A DNA stretch of 64,000 nt from Streptomyces stelliscabiei (GTDB lineage: Bacteria > Actinomycetota > Actinomycetes > Streptomycetales > Streptomycetaceae), in the NCBI RefSeq assembly GCF_014873495.1, contig NZ_JADBGF010000001.1, forward strand, positions 8,556,001-8,620,000, written 5' to 3'. The position numbers and the translations under genes were made by a program. Within the stretch, counting starts at the first letter, position 1. Every line of letters begins with the position of its first letter. Positions 17,767 through 26,368 of the stretch are shown in pieces. A model generated the notes under the pieces. The model did not search any database. It saw nothing but the letters and a program-made list of their open reading frames with translations, and was not told the origin of the DNA.

Positions 17767-17920
17767 GCCAGGGTCTCTCCTGTGGTCGAGATGACGCCGG
17801 TGGGCGCCGCGGGTGCCGAGCGGCACCTTCGCGGCACCTCCTGGACCGGGTGCCCCGGTGCCGGACCACGGACGCCCACCGGCAGGGGGGGGTGGGGGCG
17901 GTAGATGCCTGCGCCGCCCG

Positions 17921-18838
17921 TCAGGGCGCGGCCGCGCCTCCCTTGGCCGCCACCGGTGCGGTGAGGTCGGCCTCTTCGGGAAGCTCCTCGACGTCGACAC
18001 CGCGGACTTGGGCCAACTCGTGCTTGAGAGAGGCCAGTTCGGCACCACCGGCCATGTGATTGGTCAGTTCGTCCAGGCTGACCTCGTCGCGGGAGGCGTT
18101 GAGTTCCATGGTGCCGAGGCGCAGGACGCTGAAGTGGTCGCCGACCATGTAGGCGTGGTGGGGGTTGTGGGTGATGAAGATGACGCCGAGGCCGCGGTCG
18201 CGGGCGGCGGCGATGTACTTCAGCACCACACCCGACTGCTTGACGCCGAGGGCGGCGGTGGGCTCGTCGAGGATGAGGACGCGGGCACCGAAGTAGACGG
18301 CGCGGGCGATGGCCACACACTGGCGCTGACCGCCGGAGAGAGTGCCGATGGGCTGTTCCAGGTCGTCCAGGACGATGCCCATCTCGCGCAGCTCGTGGTC
18401 GGCGGTCCTCTTCATCTTCTCGATGTCGAGACGGCGCACGGGCCAGGGGCCCTTGGTCGTCTCGGAGCCGAGGAAGAAGTTGCGCCACACCGGCATCAGG
18501 GGGACGACGGCGAGGTCCTGGTAGACGGTGGCGATGCCGGCGTCCAGGGCCTCGCGCGGGGTGGTGAAGCGCACCGGCTCGCCGTCGACGAGGAAGTCGC
18601 CCTCGGTGTGCTGGTGCAGCCCGGAGATGATCTTGATGAGGGTGGACTTGCCGGCGCCGTTGTCGCCCAGCACGCACGTGACGCGGCCGGGGTGGACGGT
18701 GAGGCTCACGCCGTGCAGGGCACGGATGTTGCCGTAGGACTTGCCGGCGCCGCGCAGTTCGACGATCGGCCGGTCCTCGCCCTCGGGCGGGGCGTCGGGG
18801 AGGGTGGCCCCCTGGGTTCCGGATTCGCTCTTCGTCAT
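17921..18838 (-). CDS. Sugar (inositol) ABC transporter ATP-binding protein
   Basis: 305 aa ATPase with one nucleotide-binding domain: Walker A GDNGAGKST near residue 58, signature LSGGQRQCVAIARAV, Walker B VLILDEPTAAL and the switch His in FITHNPHH. Close CUT2-family relatives such as RbsA and MglA have two fused domains; this is a single-domain FrcA-like version that must act as a homodimer. The start lies 4 bases after the permease stop. The C-terminal tail of about 40 residues is acidic and Ala-rich. Confidence 0.9.
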   Translation of the reverse strand: MTKSESGTQGATLPDAPPEGEDRPIVELRGAGKSYGNIRALHGVSLTVHPGRVTCVLGDNGAGKSTLIKIISGLHQHTEGDFLVDGEPVRFTTPREALDAGIATVYQDLAVVPLMPVWRNFFLGSETTKGPWPVRRLDIEKMKRTADHELREMGIVLDDLEQPIGTLSGGQRQCVAIARAVYFGARVLILDEPTAALGVKQSGVVLKYIAAARDRGLGVIFITHNPHHAYMVGDHFSVLRLGTMELNASRDEVSLDELTNHMAGGAELASLKHELAQVRGVDVEELPEEADLTAPVAAKGGAAAP

Positions 18839-18842
18839 CGGG

Positions 18843-19919
18843 TCACCTCCGGGTCGCCGTGCGCTGGATGTACTGGTTGATCAGGACGGCGCCGAGCAGC
18901 ATCACGCCGAGGAAGGCCTTGAACCAGTCGGGGTTCCAGCCGGCGTAGACGATGCCCTGCTGCACCATGCCGAACATGAAGGCGCCGAAGACCGGGCCGA
19001 TCGCCGAGCCCGCGCCGCCGGTCAGCAGGCAGCCGCCGATCACGGCCGCCGAGATGTAGATCAGCTCCTGTCCCACCCCCTCGCCGGACTGCACGGTGTT
19101 GAAGGTGAACAGCTGGTGCATGCCGACGAACCAGGCGCCGAGGCCCACCAGCATGAACAGTGAGATCTTGGTGAAGTTCACGGGCACACCGACCGCCCGC
19201 GAGGACTCCTTGTTGCCGCCGACCGCGAAGATCCAGTTGCCGTACCTGGTGCGCAGCAGCATCCAGGTGGCCAGGGCGGCGAAGACGAGCCAGTAGACCA
19301 CCGTGATCTTGACCTGGACGCCACCGACGTCGAAGGTCGACGCGAAGACCTTCTTGGCCTGGGCGAAGCCGTCCATGTCGCTGATGTCGTCGGTGGCCAC
19401 GTTGCCGGTGACCAGCTTGGTCACCGCGAGATTGACGCCCTGCAGGCCCAGGAAGCTGCCCAGGGTGATCAGGAAGCTGGGCAGTCCGGTCCTGACGACC
19501 AACCAGCCGTTGAAGAAGCCGATCGCGAGGGACACGACGAGCGCCAGGACGGTGCCGACCCACACGTTCACACTGAGCTGATAGCTCAGCATGCTCGCGG
19601 TCAGCGCCGAGGTGATCACGGCGACGCCGGCCGACAGGTCGAACTCCCCGCCGATCATCAGCAGGGCCACCGGAATCGCCATGATGCCGATGGTCGACGA
19701 CTGGTAGAGCACGTTCGCCATCGAGGCGCCGTCGCGTACCGGAGGCGCCGCGACGAGGAAGAACACGTACACCGCCAGGGCGCCGAGGAGGACACCCACC
19801 TCGGGGCGGGCGAGCAGCCGGAGGGCCAGGGGCCGCGCGGTGGTGCGCCCGTCGGTCTCCTCGGGGCCGGGGGCCGGCGGTGTGGTCACCGCCGGCTCGG
19901 CATGCTGGGTCACGCTCAT
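18843..19919 (-). CDS. Sugar (inositol) ABC transporter permease, CUT2 family
   Basis: 358 aa integral membrane protein of the RbsC/FrcC type with about eight to ten hydrophobic helices. The conserved GGEFDLSAG motif near residue 96 and GGNKESSRAVGVPV in the cytoplasmic coupling loop mark the family. The start ATG overlaps the stop of the binding-protein gene by one base (TGATG), so the importer subunits are translationally coupled. Substrate is inferred from the shared iol-type operator. Confidence 0.9.
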   Translation of the reverse strand: MSVTQHAEPAVTTPPAPGPEETDGRTTARPLALRLLARPEVGVLLGALAVYVFFLVAAPPVRDGASMANVLYQSSTIGIMAIPVALLMIGGEFDLSAGVAVITSALTASMLSYQLSVNVWVGTVLALVVSLAIGFFNGWLVVRTGLPSFLITLGSFLGLQGVNLAVTKLVTGNVATDDISDMDGFAQAKKVFASTFDVGGVQVKITVVYWLVFAALATWMLLRTRYGNWIFAVGGNKESSRAVGVPVNFTKISLFMLVGLGAWFVGMHQLFTFNTVQSGEGVGQELIYISAAVIGGCLLTGGAGSAIGPVFGAFMFGMVQQGIVYAGWNPDWFKAFLGVMLLGAVLINQYIQRTATRR

Positions 19920-20923
19920 CACCGCGCTCCCTTGGCGGCGAACTCGGCGACGGCGTCCACGTTGTCCTTGGTGATGAACGCGGGGCCGGTCAGGACGGGG
20001 GCCGTGCCGCCGCCGCTGAAGTTGCCGTTCGTCCTGTACAGCCACAGCGAGTCGACCGCCAGGTAGCCCTGAAGGTACGGCTGCTGGTCGACGGCGAATT
20101 CGACCTGACCGTTCTGGACGGCCTTGACGAGGTCCTTGTTGAGGTCGAAGGTGGCGACCTTCGCCTTGCCGCCGGCGTCGGAGAGGGACTGGACGGCGGT
20201 GAGGGCGATGGGGGCGCCCAGGGTGACGACCTGGTCGATCGAGGAGTCCTGCTTGAGCTTGGCGGTGATCGTCGACTTCACCGAAGGCATGTCGGTGCCG
20301 TTGACGTAGAGGACGTCCGTCTTGCCGTTGAAGCCCTTCTTCAGACCGGCGCAGCGGGCCTCCAGCGCCACCTGTCCCTGTTCCTGGATGACGCACAGGG
20401 CGTGCTTGGCGCCGAGGTCGTTCAGCCGCGCGCCGAAGGCCTGGCCGGCGATGTTCTCGTCCTGGCCGAAGTACTCCAGCATGCCGAGCTTCTTCCAGTC
20501 GTCGACGCCGGAGTTGAAGCCGACGACCGGGATGCCCGCCGCGGTGGCCTTGGCGACGACGTCCTTCAGCGCGTCGGGCTTGGCGGCGGTCAGGGCGATG
20601 CCGTCGACCTTCTGGTCGATCGCGTTCTGCACCAGGTTGGCCTGGTTGCCGGCGCTGGGGTCGGAGGAGTAGACGAGCTTGATGTTGTCCTTGGCGGCCG
20701 CGGCCTGGGCGCCCTTGCGCACCAGATCCCAGAAGGTGTCGCCGGGGGAGGCGTGGGTGACCATGGCCACGGTCATACGGGGGGTCGTGGCCTTGCCTGC
20801 GGAGGCCGCCTCGCCGCCTTCCTCGGCCTTCTTGCCGCCGCTGCCACTGGAACAGGCGGCGAGCGTCAGGGTGCCGGCGAGGAACGCGGCGGTCAGGGCG
20901 GCGGCTCGGTGGTTTCTGTGCAT
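19919..20923 (-). CDS. Sugar-binding lipoprotein of the inositol-type ABC transporter
   Basis: 334 aa periplasmic-binding-protein-like lipoprotein (Peripla_BP_4 type). The signal peptide ends in the lipobox LAAC with Cys24. Typical features include MVTHASPGDTFWDLVRKGAQAAA, VDGIALTAAKPDALKDVVAKA and the C-terminal DQQPYLQGYLAV. ATG start with AAGGGA upstream. First gene of the transporter operon. It captures substrate outside the membrane; myo-inositol is the inferred ligand because the promoter carries the same operator as iolC. Confidence 0.9.
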   Translation of the reverse strand: MHRNHRAAALTAAFLAGTLTLAACSSGSGGKKAEEGGEAASAGKATTPRMTVAMVTHASPGDTFWDLVRKGAQAAAAKDNIKLVYSSDPSAGNQANLVQNAIDQKVDGIALTAAKPDALKDVVAKATAAGIPVVGFNSGVDDWKKLGMLEYFGQDENIAGQAFGARLNDLGAKHALCVIQEQGQVALEARCAGLKKGFNGKTDVLYVNGTDMPSVKSTITAKLKQDSSIDQVVTLGAPIALTAVQSLSDAGGKAKVATFDLNKDLVKAVQNGQVEFAVDQQPYLQGYLAVDSLWLYRTNGNFSGGGTAPVLTGPAFITKDNVDAVAEFAAKGAR

Positions 20924-21089
20924 GTCCCTTGCACCTCACTGTGCTGGTCAGGGTGGGAAATGGGATGACGGCCTCGAAGAAGGGCCCGGCCCGGCGTGCT
21001 GGGTGGGGCGCGTGACCAGGGGTGCCGTGTGCGGCGGAAAGGTGTCGTCGTCGGCAGCGGTGGGTGTGTGCGCCGCCTGTTCTCGGCCG

Positions 21090-21153
21090 TCTAGAGCGCG
21101 TTACTAGCGCGCTCTAGAGCACGTACTATGAAACGCCCCCGAGATGATGTCAA
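21090..21153 (-). promoter_or_regulatory. Promoter and palindromic operator of the inositol-transporter operon
   Basis: Minus-strand -35 TTGACA (21153-21148) and -10 CATAGT (21130-21125) have the ideal 17-base spacer. At the predicted start lies a perfect 11-bp inverted repeat, TCTAGAGCGCG (21090-21100) and CGCGCTCTAGA (21108-21118), with spacer TTACTAG that itself creates an overlapping CTAG-CGCGCT-CTAG site. The -10 and the following CTAGAGCGCxCTAGTA block match the iolC promoter almost base for base. The leader from here to the ATG at 20923 is about 190 bases. Confidence 0.8.
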
Positions 21154-21752
21154 TAGCTTTGTCAGGACGTATCGACAAGGTTGCCGGGTGGTCACGACAC
21201 GGTGGAGAAGCCGCTCGTCCCGTGGACGGCGGCCGGGGCGAGGCGATAGGCAAGGGGCGGTTCCCGCCGGTGGCCTTCGGTGGTCACGCCGTCGTCCCCA
21301 GGCGTGTCCGGGGACTCCGCGCGGGCTGCCGGACGGACCCGGGCGGGGCGGTTCGGCCGCCGTACGGTCTCGGGGTCGCGATGGCAGCGCACACCTCCGC
21401 ATATTCAGGCGGCCGTCCCACCGGCCTGGTCGGACGACCGCGCTGACGTCCCGGCGCCTGTGGGCGGACGGCAGGGGTGCAAGGGCGCGGGCGCGCGGGG
21501 GTGCAGGTGCGTGATCGGCGGGTCCTCCGGCGGCGGTCACCCCCCCCGTGGGCTCTCGGGGCGAGCCGGTGAGCCGGGACGCCGGCCGGGACCACCTCCG
21601 GGTGCCGTCGACGGCTCACGGGTCAGCCGTGCACGGGCTGCCCGGCAGGGGCCGCGTCTTGGGGCAGGGCCCGCCGCAGCGCATGGGTGCGGACGTCCAG
21701 AAGGCGGGTGCGGACGTCCAGGAGAGGGACTCGACCGCGCCTTCCTCGCGAG
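21154..21752. other. 600-base gene-free stretch between the inositol-transporter promoter and the gnd terminator
   Basis: Open frames here have no family resemblance, no convincing ribosome site and low-complexity Arg/Gly/Pro composition, so I call no gene. A direct repeat GGGTGCGGACGTCCAG occurs at 21685-21700 and 21706-21721 (21-base period). No tRNA fold or promoter is evident. Confidence 0.5.
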
Positions 21753-21784
21753 GTTCCCCGCGCCCTGGCGGGGGCGCGGGGAAC
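21753..21784. terminator. Hairpin terminator of the tkt-tal-zwf-opcA-gnd operon
   Basis: A perfect 13-bp stem, GTTCCCCGCGCCC (21753-21765) and GGGCGCGGGGAAC (21772-21784), with a 6-base loop, begins 31 bases past the gnd stop. There is no U-run, as is common in Streptomyces. The arm sequence recurs in the larger inverted repeat at 61126-61338. Confidence 0.75.
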
Positions 21785-21814
21785 TCTCCGGTCGGCGTCG
21801 CGGGACGCTGTCGC

Positions 21815-22693
21815 CTACTTGTTCGACTCCACCGCGTGCCCGCCGAACTGGTTGCGCAGCGCGGCGATCATCTTCATCTGGGGGGAGTCGTCCTGACGGG
21901 ACGCGAAGCGGGTGAACAGCGACGCGGTGATCGCCGGCAGCGGCACCGCGTGGTCGATGGCCGCCTCGACGGTCCATCGCCCCTCGCCCGAGTCCTCGGC
22001 GTAGCCGCGCAGCTTCGCCAGGTGCTCGTCCTCGTCGAGCGCGTTGACGGCGAGGTCCAGCAGCCAGGAACGGATGACGGTCCCCTCCTGCCAGGAGCGG
22101 AACACCTCGCGCACGCTCGTCACCGAGTCGACCTTCTCCAACAGCTCCCAGCCCTCGGCGTAGGCCTGCATCATGGCGTACTCGATGCCGTTGTGGACCA
22201 TCTTGGAGAAGTGCCCGGCGCCCACCCTGCCCGCGTGGACATAGCCGTACGGCCCCTCCGGCTTGAGGGCTTCGAAGATCGGCTGGAGCCGTTCCACGTG
22301 CTCCTCGTCGCCGCCCACCATCAGGGCGTAGCCGTTCTGGAGTCCCCACACGCCTCCCGAGACACCCGCGTCGACGAAGCCGATGCCCTTCGCGCCCAGC
22401 TCGGCGGCGTGCTTCTCGTCGTCCGTCCAGCGGGAGTTACCGCCGTCGACGACCGTGTCGCCGGGCGACAGCAGCTCCGCCAGCTCGTCGACGACGGACT
22501 GCGTGGCGGCGCCGGCGGGCACCATCACCCAGACCGTGCGCGGGCCGTCGAGGCGCTCGACCAGTTCGGCGAGGCTGCCCACGTCGGAGACGTCGGGGTT
22601 GCGGTCGTAGCCGACGACGGTGTGGCCGGCGCGGCGGATCCGCTCGCGCATGTTGCCACCCATCTTGCCGAGCCCGATCAGACCGATCTGCAT
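21815..22693 (-). CDS. gnd: 6-phosphogluconate dehydrogenase, short (NAD-type) form
   Basis: 292 aa. Oxidatively decarboxylates 6-phosphogluconate to ribulose 5-phosphate. Rossmann motif GLIGLGKMGGNM at the N-terminus, GGNSRW and GVSGGVWGLQNG, and the catalytic KMVHNGIEYAMMQAYAEG block. It is about 170 residues shorter than the E. coli-type enzyme, matching the bacterial GndA/YqeC-like class often associated with NAD use. ATG start one base after the opcA stop. Last gene of the pentose phosphate operon, followed by a strong hairpin. Confidence 0.93.
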   Translation of the reverse strand: MQIGLIGLGKMGGNMRERIRRAGHTVVGYDRNPDVSDVGSLAELVERLDGPRTVWVMVPAGAATQSVVDELAELLSPGDTVVDGGNSRWTDDEKHAAELGAKGIGFVDAGVSGGVWGLQNGYALMVGGDEEHVERLQPIFEALKPEGPYGYVHAGRVGAGHFSKMVHNGIEYAMMQAYAEGWELLEKVDSVTSVREVFRSWQEGTVIRSWLLDLAVNALDEDEHLAKLRGYAEDSGEGRWTVEAAIDHAVPLPAITASLFTRFASRQDDSPQMKMIAALRNQFGGHAVESNK

Positions 22694-22694
22694 G

Positions 22695-23645
22695 TCAGTT
22701 GGCTTCCTTCTGTGCGTCGGGAGTGGGGGCCTGCCGGTCGCCGCCGCGCAGGGCGACGGCGTACATCTCGTCGGCGTCGAGACGCCGCAGTTCCTCGGCG
22801 ATCAGCTCGGAGGTGGGGCGCACCTTCAGGGCCAGGGTGCGGGACGGCTGTCCCGGCAGCGTGAGGGTGGCCAGCGGACCCTCGGGGCGGTCGATGACGA
22901 CCTCGCCCCGAGCGGTGCCGAGGCGCACGCCCGTCACGACCGGCCCGGCGGTCAGCACCCGCTCGACGGACACGCCGAGCCGGGCCTCCAGCCAGCGGGC
23001 CAGCAGTTCGGCGCTCGGGTTGTCGGCCTCGCTCTCCACGGCGGCCGAGGTGATGGTCTCCTTGGCCTGGTCGAGGGCGGCCGCCAGCATGGAACGCCAC
23101 GGCGTCAGCCGGGTCCAGGCGAGATCGGTGTCGCCGGGGGTGTAGGAGGCGCTGCGCTGCTCCAGCGCGGCGAGCGGGGACTCCACGGCGTACATGTCGG
23201 TGATCCGGCGCTGGGCCAGCGCGCCCAGCGGGTCCTTCGCCGGGTTCTCCGGCGCGTTCACCGGCCACCACACGACCACCGGCGCGTCCGGCAGCAGCAG
23301 CGGCAGGACCACGGAGTCGGCGTGGTCGGACACCTCGCCGTAGGTCCGCAGTACGACCGTCTCGCCGGTGCCCGCGTCGGCGCCGACCCGTACCTCGGCG
23401 TCCAGGTGCGACTTGGTGCGGTCCTTCGGGGTCCGGGCGTGCCGCTTGATGACGACCAGGGTGCGCGAGGGGTGTTCGTGCGAGGCCTCCTCGGCCGCCT
23501 TGATCGAGTCGTAGGCGTTCTCCTCGTCCGTCACGATCACCATCGTGAGGACCATGCCCACGGCGGGCGTGCCGATGGCCCGGCGGCCCTTCACCAGGGC
23601 CTTGTTGATCTTGCTTGCCGTGGTGTCCGTCAGGTCGAATTTCAT
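22695..23645 (-). CDS. opcA: OpcA, glucose-6-phosphate dehydrogenase assembly protein
   Basis: 316 aa. Allosteric/assembly partner of Zwf found in cyanobacteria and actinobacteria. Characteristic blocks include MVLTMVIVTD, SHEHPSRTLVVI, VVLPLLLPDAPVVVWWP and LAWTRLTPWRSMLAAA. The ATG at 23645 overlaps the zwf stop (ATGA), so the two partners are translated together. No membrane or signal segment; cytosolic. Confidence 0.93.
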   Translation of the reverse strand: MKFDLTDTTASKINKALVKGRRAIGTPAVGMVLTMVIVTDEENAYDSIKAAEEASHEHPSRTLVVIKRHARTPKDRTKSHLDAEVRVGADAGTGETVVLRTYGEVSDHADSVVLPLLLPDAPVVVWWPVNAPENPAKDPLGALAQRRITDMYAVESPLAALEQRSASYTPGDTDLAWTRLTPWRSMLAAALDQAKETITSAAVESEADNPSAELLARWLEARLGVSVERVLTAGPVVTGVRLGTARGEVVIDRPEGPLATLTLPGQPSRTLALKVRPTSELIAEELRRLDADEMYAVALRGGDRQAPTPDAQKEAN

Positions 23646-25171
23646 GGCCTGCGCCAGCTCCGTCCGTCTCGTGCGAGCATCTCGTCCGCTTCCTCGGGGC
23701 CCCAACTGCCCGAGGCGTACTGCGCGGGCCTGCCCTGTTTGGCCCAGTACTCCTCGATCGGGTCGAGAATCTTCCAGGACTCCTCCACCTCCTGGTGGCG
23801 GGGGAAGAGGTTGGCGTCGCCGAGCAGCACATCCAGGATCAGCCGTTCGTACGCCTCCGGGCTGGACTCGGTGAACGACTCGCCGTACGCGAAGTCCATG
23901 GTGACGTCCCGGATCTCCATCGAGGTACCCGGCACCTTCGAACCGAAGCGCACGGTCATCCCCTCGTCCGGCTGCACCCGGATGACGACCGCGTTCTGCC
24001 CCAACTCCTCGGTGGCGGTGGAGTCGAACGGGGAGTGCGGCGCGCGCTGGAAGACCACCGCGATCTCCGTCACCCGGCGGCCCAGCCGTTTGCCGGTCCG
24101 CAGGTAGAAGGGCACCCCCGCCCAGCGCCGGTTGTCGATGCCGAGCTTCACCGCCGCGTACGTGTCGGTCGTCGAGGAGCGGTCGATGCCCTCCTCCTCC
24201 AGATAGCCGGGCACCCGCTCACCGCCCTGCCAGCCCGCCGCGTACTGCCCGCGCACGGTGTGCCGACCCAGGTCCTCCGGCAGCCGTACGGCCTTGAGCG
24301 CCTTCAGTTTCTCGGTCAGCAGCGACTCCGCGTCGAAAGCGGCCGGTTCCTCCATGGCGGTCAGGGCCAGCAGCTGCAGGAGGTGGTTCTGGATGACGTC
24401 ACGGGCCGAGCCGATGCCGTCGTAGTACCCGGCGCGACCGCCGATGCCGATGTCCTCGGCCATCGTGATCTGCACGTGGTCGACGTAACTGCGGTTCCAC
24501 AGGGGCTCGTACATCTGGTTGGCGAAGCGGAGCGCCAGGATGTTCTGGACGGTCTCCTTGCCGAGGTAGTGGTCGATGCGGAAGACCTGCTCGGGGTCGA
24601 ACACGTCGTGCAGGACCGCGTTCAACTCGCGGGCGCTGGCCAGGTCGTGACCGAACGGCTTCTCGATGACCGCGCGCCGCCAGGATCCCCCGGGCGGACT
24701 GGCCAGCTTGTGCTTCTTGAGCTGCTTGACGACCTTCGGGAACATCTTCGGCGGCACCGAGAGATAGAACGCGAAGTTGCCGCCCGTGCCCCGGGAGCTG
24801 TCCAGCTCCTCGACGGCCTCGCGGAGCCGCTTGAACGCCTCGTCGTCGCCGAAGTCGCCGGGGATGAACCGCATCCCCTCGGCGAGCTGCTGCCAGACCT
24901 CCTCGCGGAACTCGGTGCGGGCGTGCTCGCGGACCGCGTCGTGCACGATCTGCGCGAAGTCCTCGTCCTCCCAGTCCCGGCGCGCGAAGCCCACCAGCGA
25001 GAAGCCCGGCGGCAGCAGGCCCCGGTTGGCCAGGTCGTACACGGCCGGCATCAGTTTCTTGCGGGACAGGTCACCGGTCACCCCGAAGATGACGAGCCCG
25101 GACGGGCCCGCGATCCGGGGCAGCCGGCGATCGTCCGCGTCCCGGAGCGGGTTGTGCCACTCGGCGGTCAT
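23642..25171 (-). CDS. zwf: Glucose-6-phosphate 1-dehydrogenase
   Basis: 509 aa. Oxidises glucose 6-phosphate to 6-phosphogluconolactone with NADP. Nucleotide-binding GVTGDLSRKKLMPAVYDLA near residue 30 and the active-site signature RIDHYLGKE in the middle. Length is standard. ATG start overlaps the transaldolase stop by four bases. Neither a pgl lactonase nor pgi is in this operon, so the lactonase must be encoded elsewhere or hydrolysis is spontaneous. Confidence 0.94.
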   Translation of the reverse strand: MTAEWHNPLRDADDRRLPRIAGPSGLVIFGVTGDLSRKKLMPAVYDLANRGLLPPGFSLVGFARRDWEDEDFAQIVHDAVREHARTEFREEVWQQLAEGMRFIPGDFGDDEAFKRLREAVEELDSSRGTGGNFAFYLSVPPKMFPKVVKQLKKHKLASPPGGSWRRAVIEKPFGHDLASARELNAVLHDVFDPEQVFRIDHYLGKETVQNILALRFANQMYEPLWNRSYVDHVQITMAEDIGIGGRAGYYDGIGSARDVIQNHLLQLLALTAMEEPAAFDAESLLTEKLKALKAVRLPEDLGRHTVRGQYAAGWQGGERVPGYLEEEGIDRSSTTDTYAAVKLGIDNRRWAGVPFYLRTGKRLGRRVTEIAVVFQRAPHSPFDSTATEELGQNAVVIRVQPDEGMTVRFGSKVPGTSMEIRDVTMDFAYGESFTESSPEAYERLILDVLLGDANLFPRHQEVEESWKILDPIEEYWAKQGRPAQYASGSWGPEEADEMLARDGRSWRRP

Positions 25172-26349
25172 TCCCCATCAACTCCCTTGCTGTTCAGCGA
25201 CTTCGCCACCATGTCCGACAGCTCCTGCCACGCCGCTTCGAACGCGGCGACACCCTGGTTCTCCAGCAGACCCACGACCTCCTCGTAGGAGATGCCGAGC
25301 GCCTCCACGGCGGCGAGGTCGGCACGTGCCTGTGCGTAGCCGCCGCTCACCGTGTTCCCGCGGATGTCGCCGTGGTCGGCGACGGCGTCGAGCGTGGCCT
25401 CGGGCATGGTGCTGACGGTGCCGGGCGCGACCAGCTCGTCCACGTACAGGGTGTCCTTGTACGCCGGGTTCTTCACGCCGGTCGAGGCCCACAGCGGGCG
25501 CTGCTTGTGGGCGCGGGCCCCGGCGAGGGCGGTCCAGCGGCTGCCGGGGTGCGCGGTGTCGCCGGCCTCGCCGAACACCTCCTCGTACGCCTCGTAGGCG
25601 AGCCGCGCGTTGGCGAGCGCGGCGCGGCCCCTGAGGGCGAGTGCCTCCGGTGTGCCGAGCAGCGTCAGCCGCTTGTCGATCTCGGCGTCGACGCGGGAGA
25701 CGAGGAAGGAGGCCACGGAGTGGACGGCGGACAGGTCGAGGCCCGCCGCCCGCGCCTTCTCCAGGCCCGCCAGGTAGGCGTGCATCACCTCGAAGTGGCG
25801 CTCCAGCGAGAAGATCAGTGTGGCGTCGACGCTGATGCCGAGCCCGATGACCTCGGTGATCGCCGGGAGGCCCGCCCTCGTCGCCGGAATCCTGATCATC
25901 ACGTTGGGGCGGTCGACGAGCCGGACGAGCCGCCTGGCCTCGGCGACGGTCGCGGCGGTGTCGTGGGCCGGCCGGGGGTCGACCTCGATGGAGACCCGGC
26001 CGTCCCGGCCCGCCGTCGCCTCGTACACCGGGCGCAGGACGTCGGCGGCGGCGCGCACATCGGCGGTCGTCATCATCCGGACGGCCTCGTCGACCGTCAC
26101 CCCGCGCACGGCGAGGTCGGCGAGCTGCTCCTCATAGCCCTCCCCGGAGCCGATGGCGGCCCGGACGACGGACGGGTCGGTCCTCACGCCGACCACGTGG
26201 CGCTTCTCGACGAGCTTGGCGAGGTGGCCGGAGGAGACGCGGGTGCGGGAGAGGCCGTCGAGCCAGACGGAGACGCCCTCGTCACCGAGGCGCTCCAGGG
26301 GGTCCGCGGCGGTGTCCGCCACGGCTGTTTCGGTGGTCACAATGATCAT
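25168..26349 (-). CDS. tal: Transaldolase-family protein with substituted catalytic residues
   Basis: 393 aa, standard length for the actinobacterial transaldolase subfamily, and in the expected tkt-tal-zwf order. The scaffold is clear (VWLDGLSRTRVSSG, VSIEVDPRPAHDT, SVASFLVSRVDAEIDKRL). However, the segment normally reading IKIPAT, whose Lys forms the Schiff base, reads MIRIPAT (codon AGG). The usual TTNP/TSNP motif reads RTDP. The Asn before the TLIFSL block is Asp (SVDATLIFSL). These changes are at positions equivalent to E. coli TalB K132, T33, N35 and N154 (numbering from memory). Activity as a transaldolase is therefore doubtful. Start may be ATG 26349 or GTG 26340; GAAGGAAG fits the GTG better. 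Confidence 0.85.
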   Translation of the reverse strand: MIIVTTETAVADTAADPLERLGDEGVSVWLDGLSRTRVSSGHLAKLVEKRHVVGVRTDPSVVRAAIGSGEGYEEQLADLAVRGVTVDEAVRMMTTADVRAAADVLRPVYEATAGRDGRVSIEVDPRPAHDTAATVAEARRLVRLVDRPNVMIRIPATRAGLPAITEVIGLGISVDATLIFSLERHFEVMHAYLAGLEKARAAGLDLSAVHSVASFLVSRVDAEIDKRLTLLGTPEALALRGRAALANARLAYEAYEEVFGEAGDTAHPGSRWTALAGARAHKQRPLWASTGVKNPAYKDTLYVDELVAPGTVSTMPEATLDAVADHGDIRGNTVSGGYAQARADLAAVEALGISYEEVVGLLENQGVAAFEAAWQELSDMVAKSLNSKGVDGE

Positions 26350-26368
26350 CTTCCTTCAGGCGCTCGCG

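Noticed and set aside
21280..21915. Open frames in the gap between the inositol importer promoter and gnd considered as genes
   Set aside because: No family resemblance or ribosome site; they overlap the terminator hairpin and the gnd 3' end.
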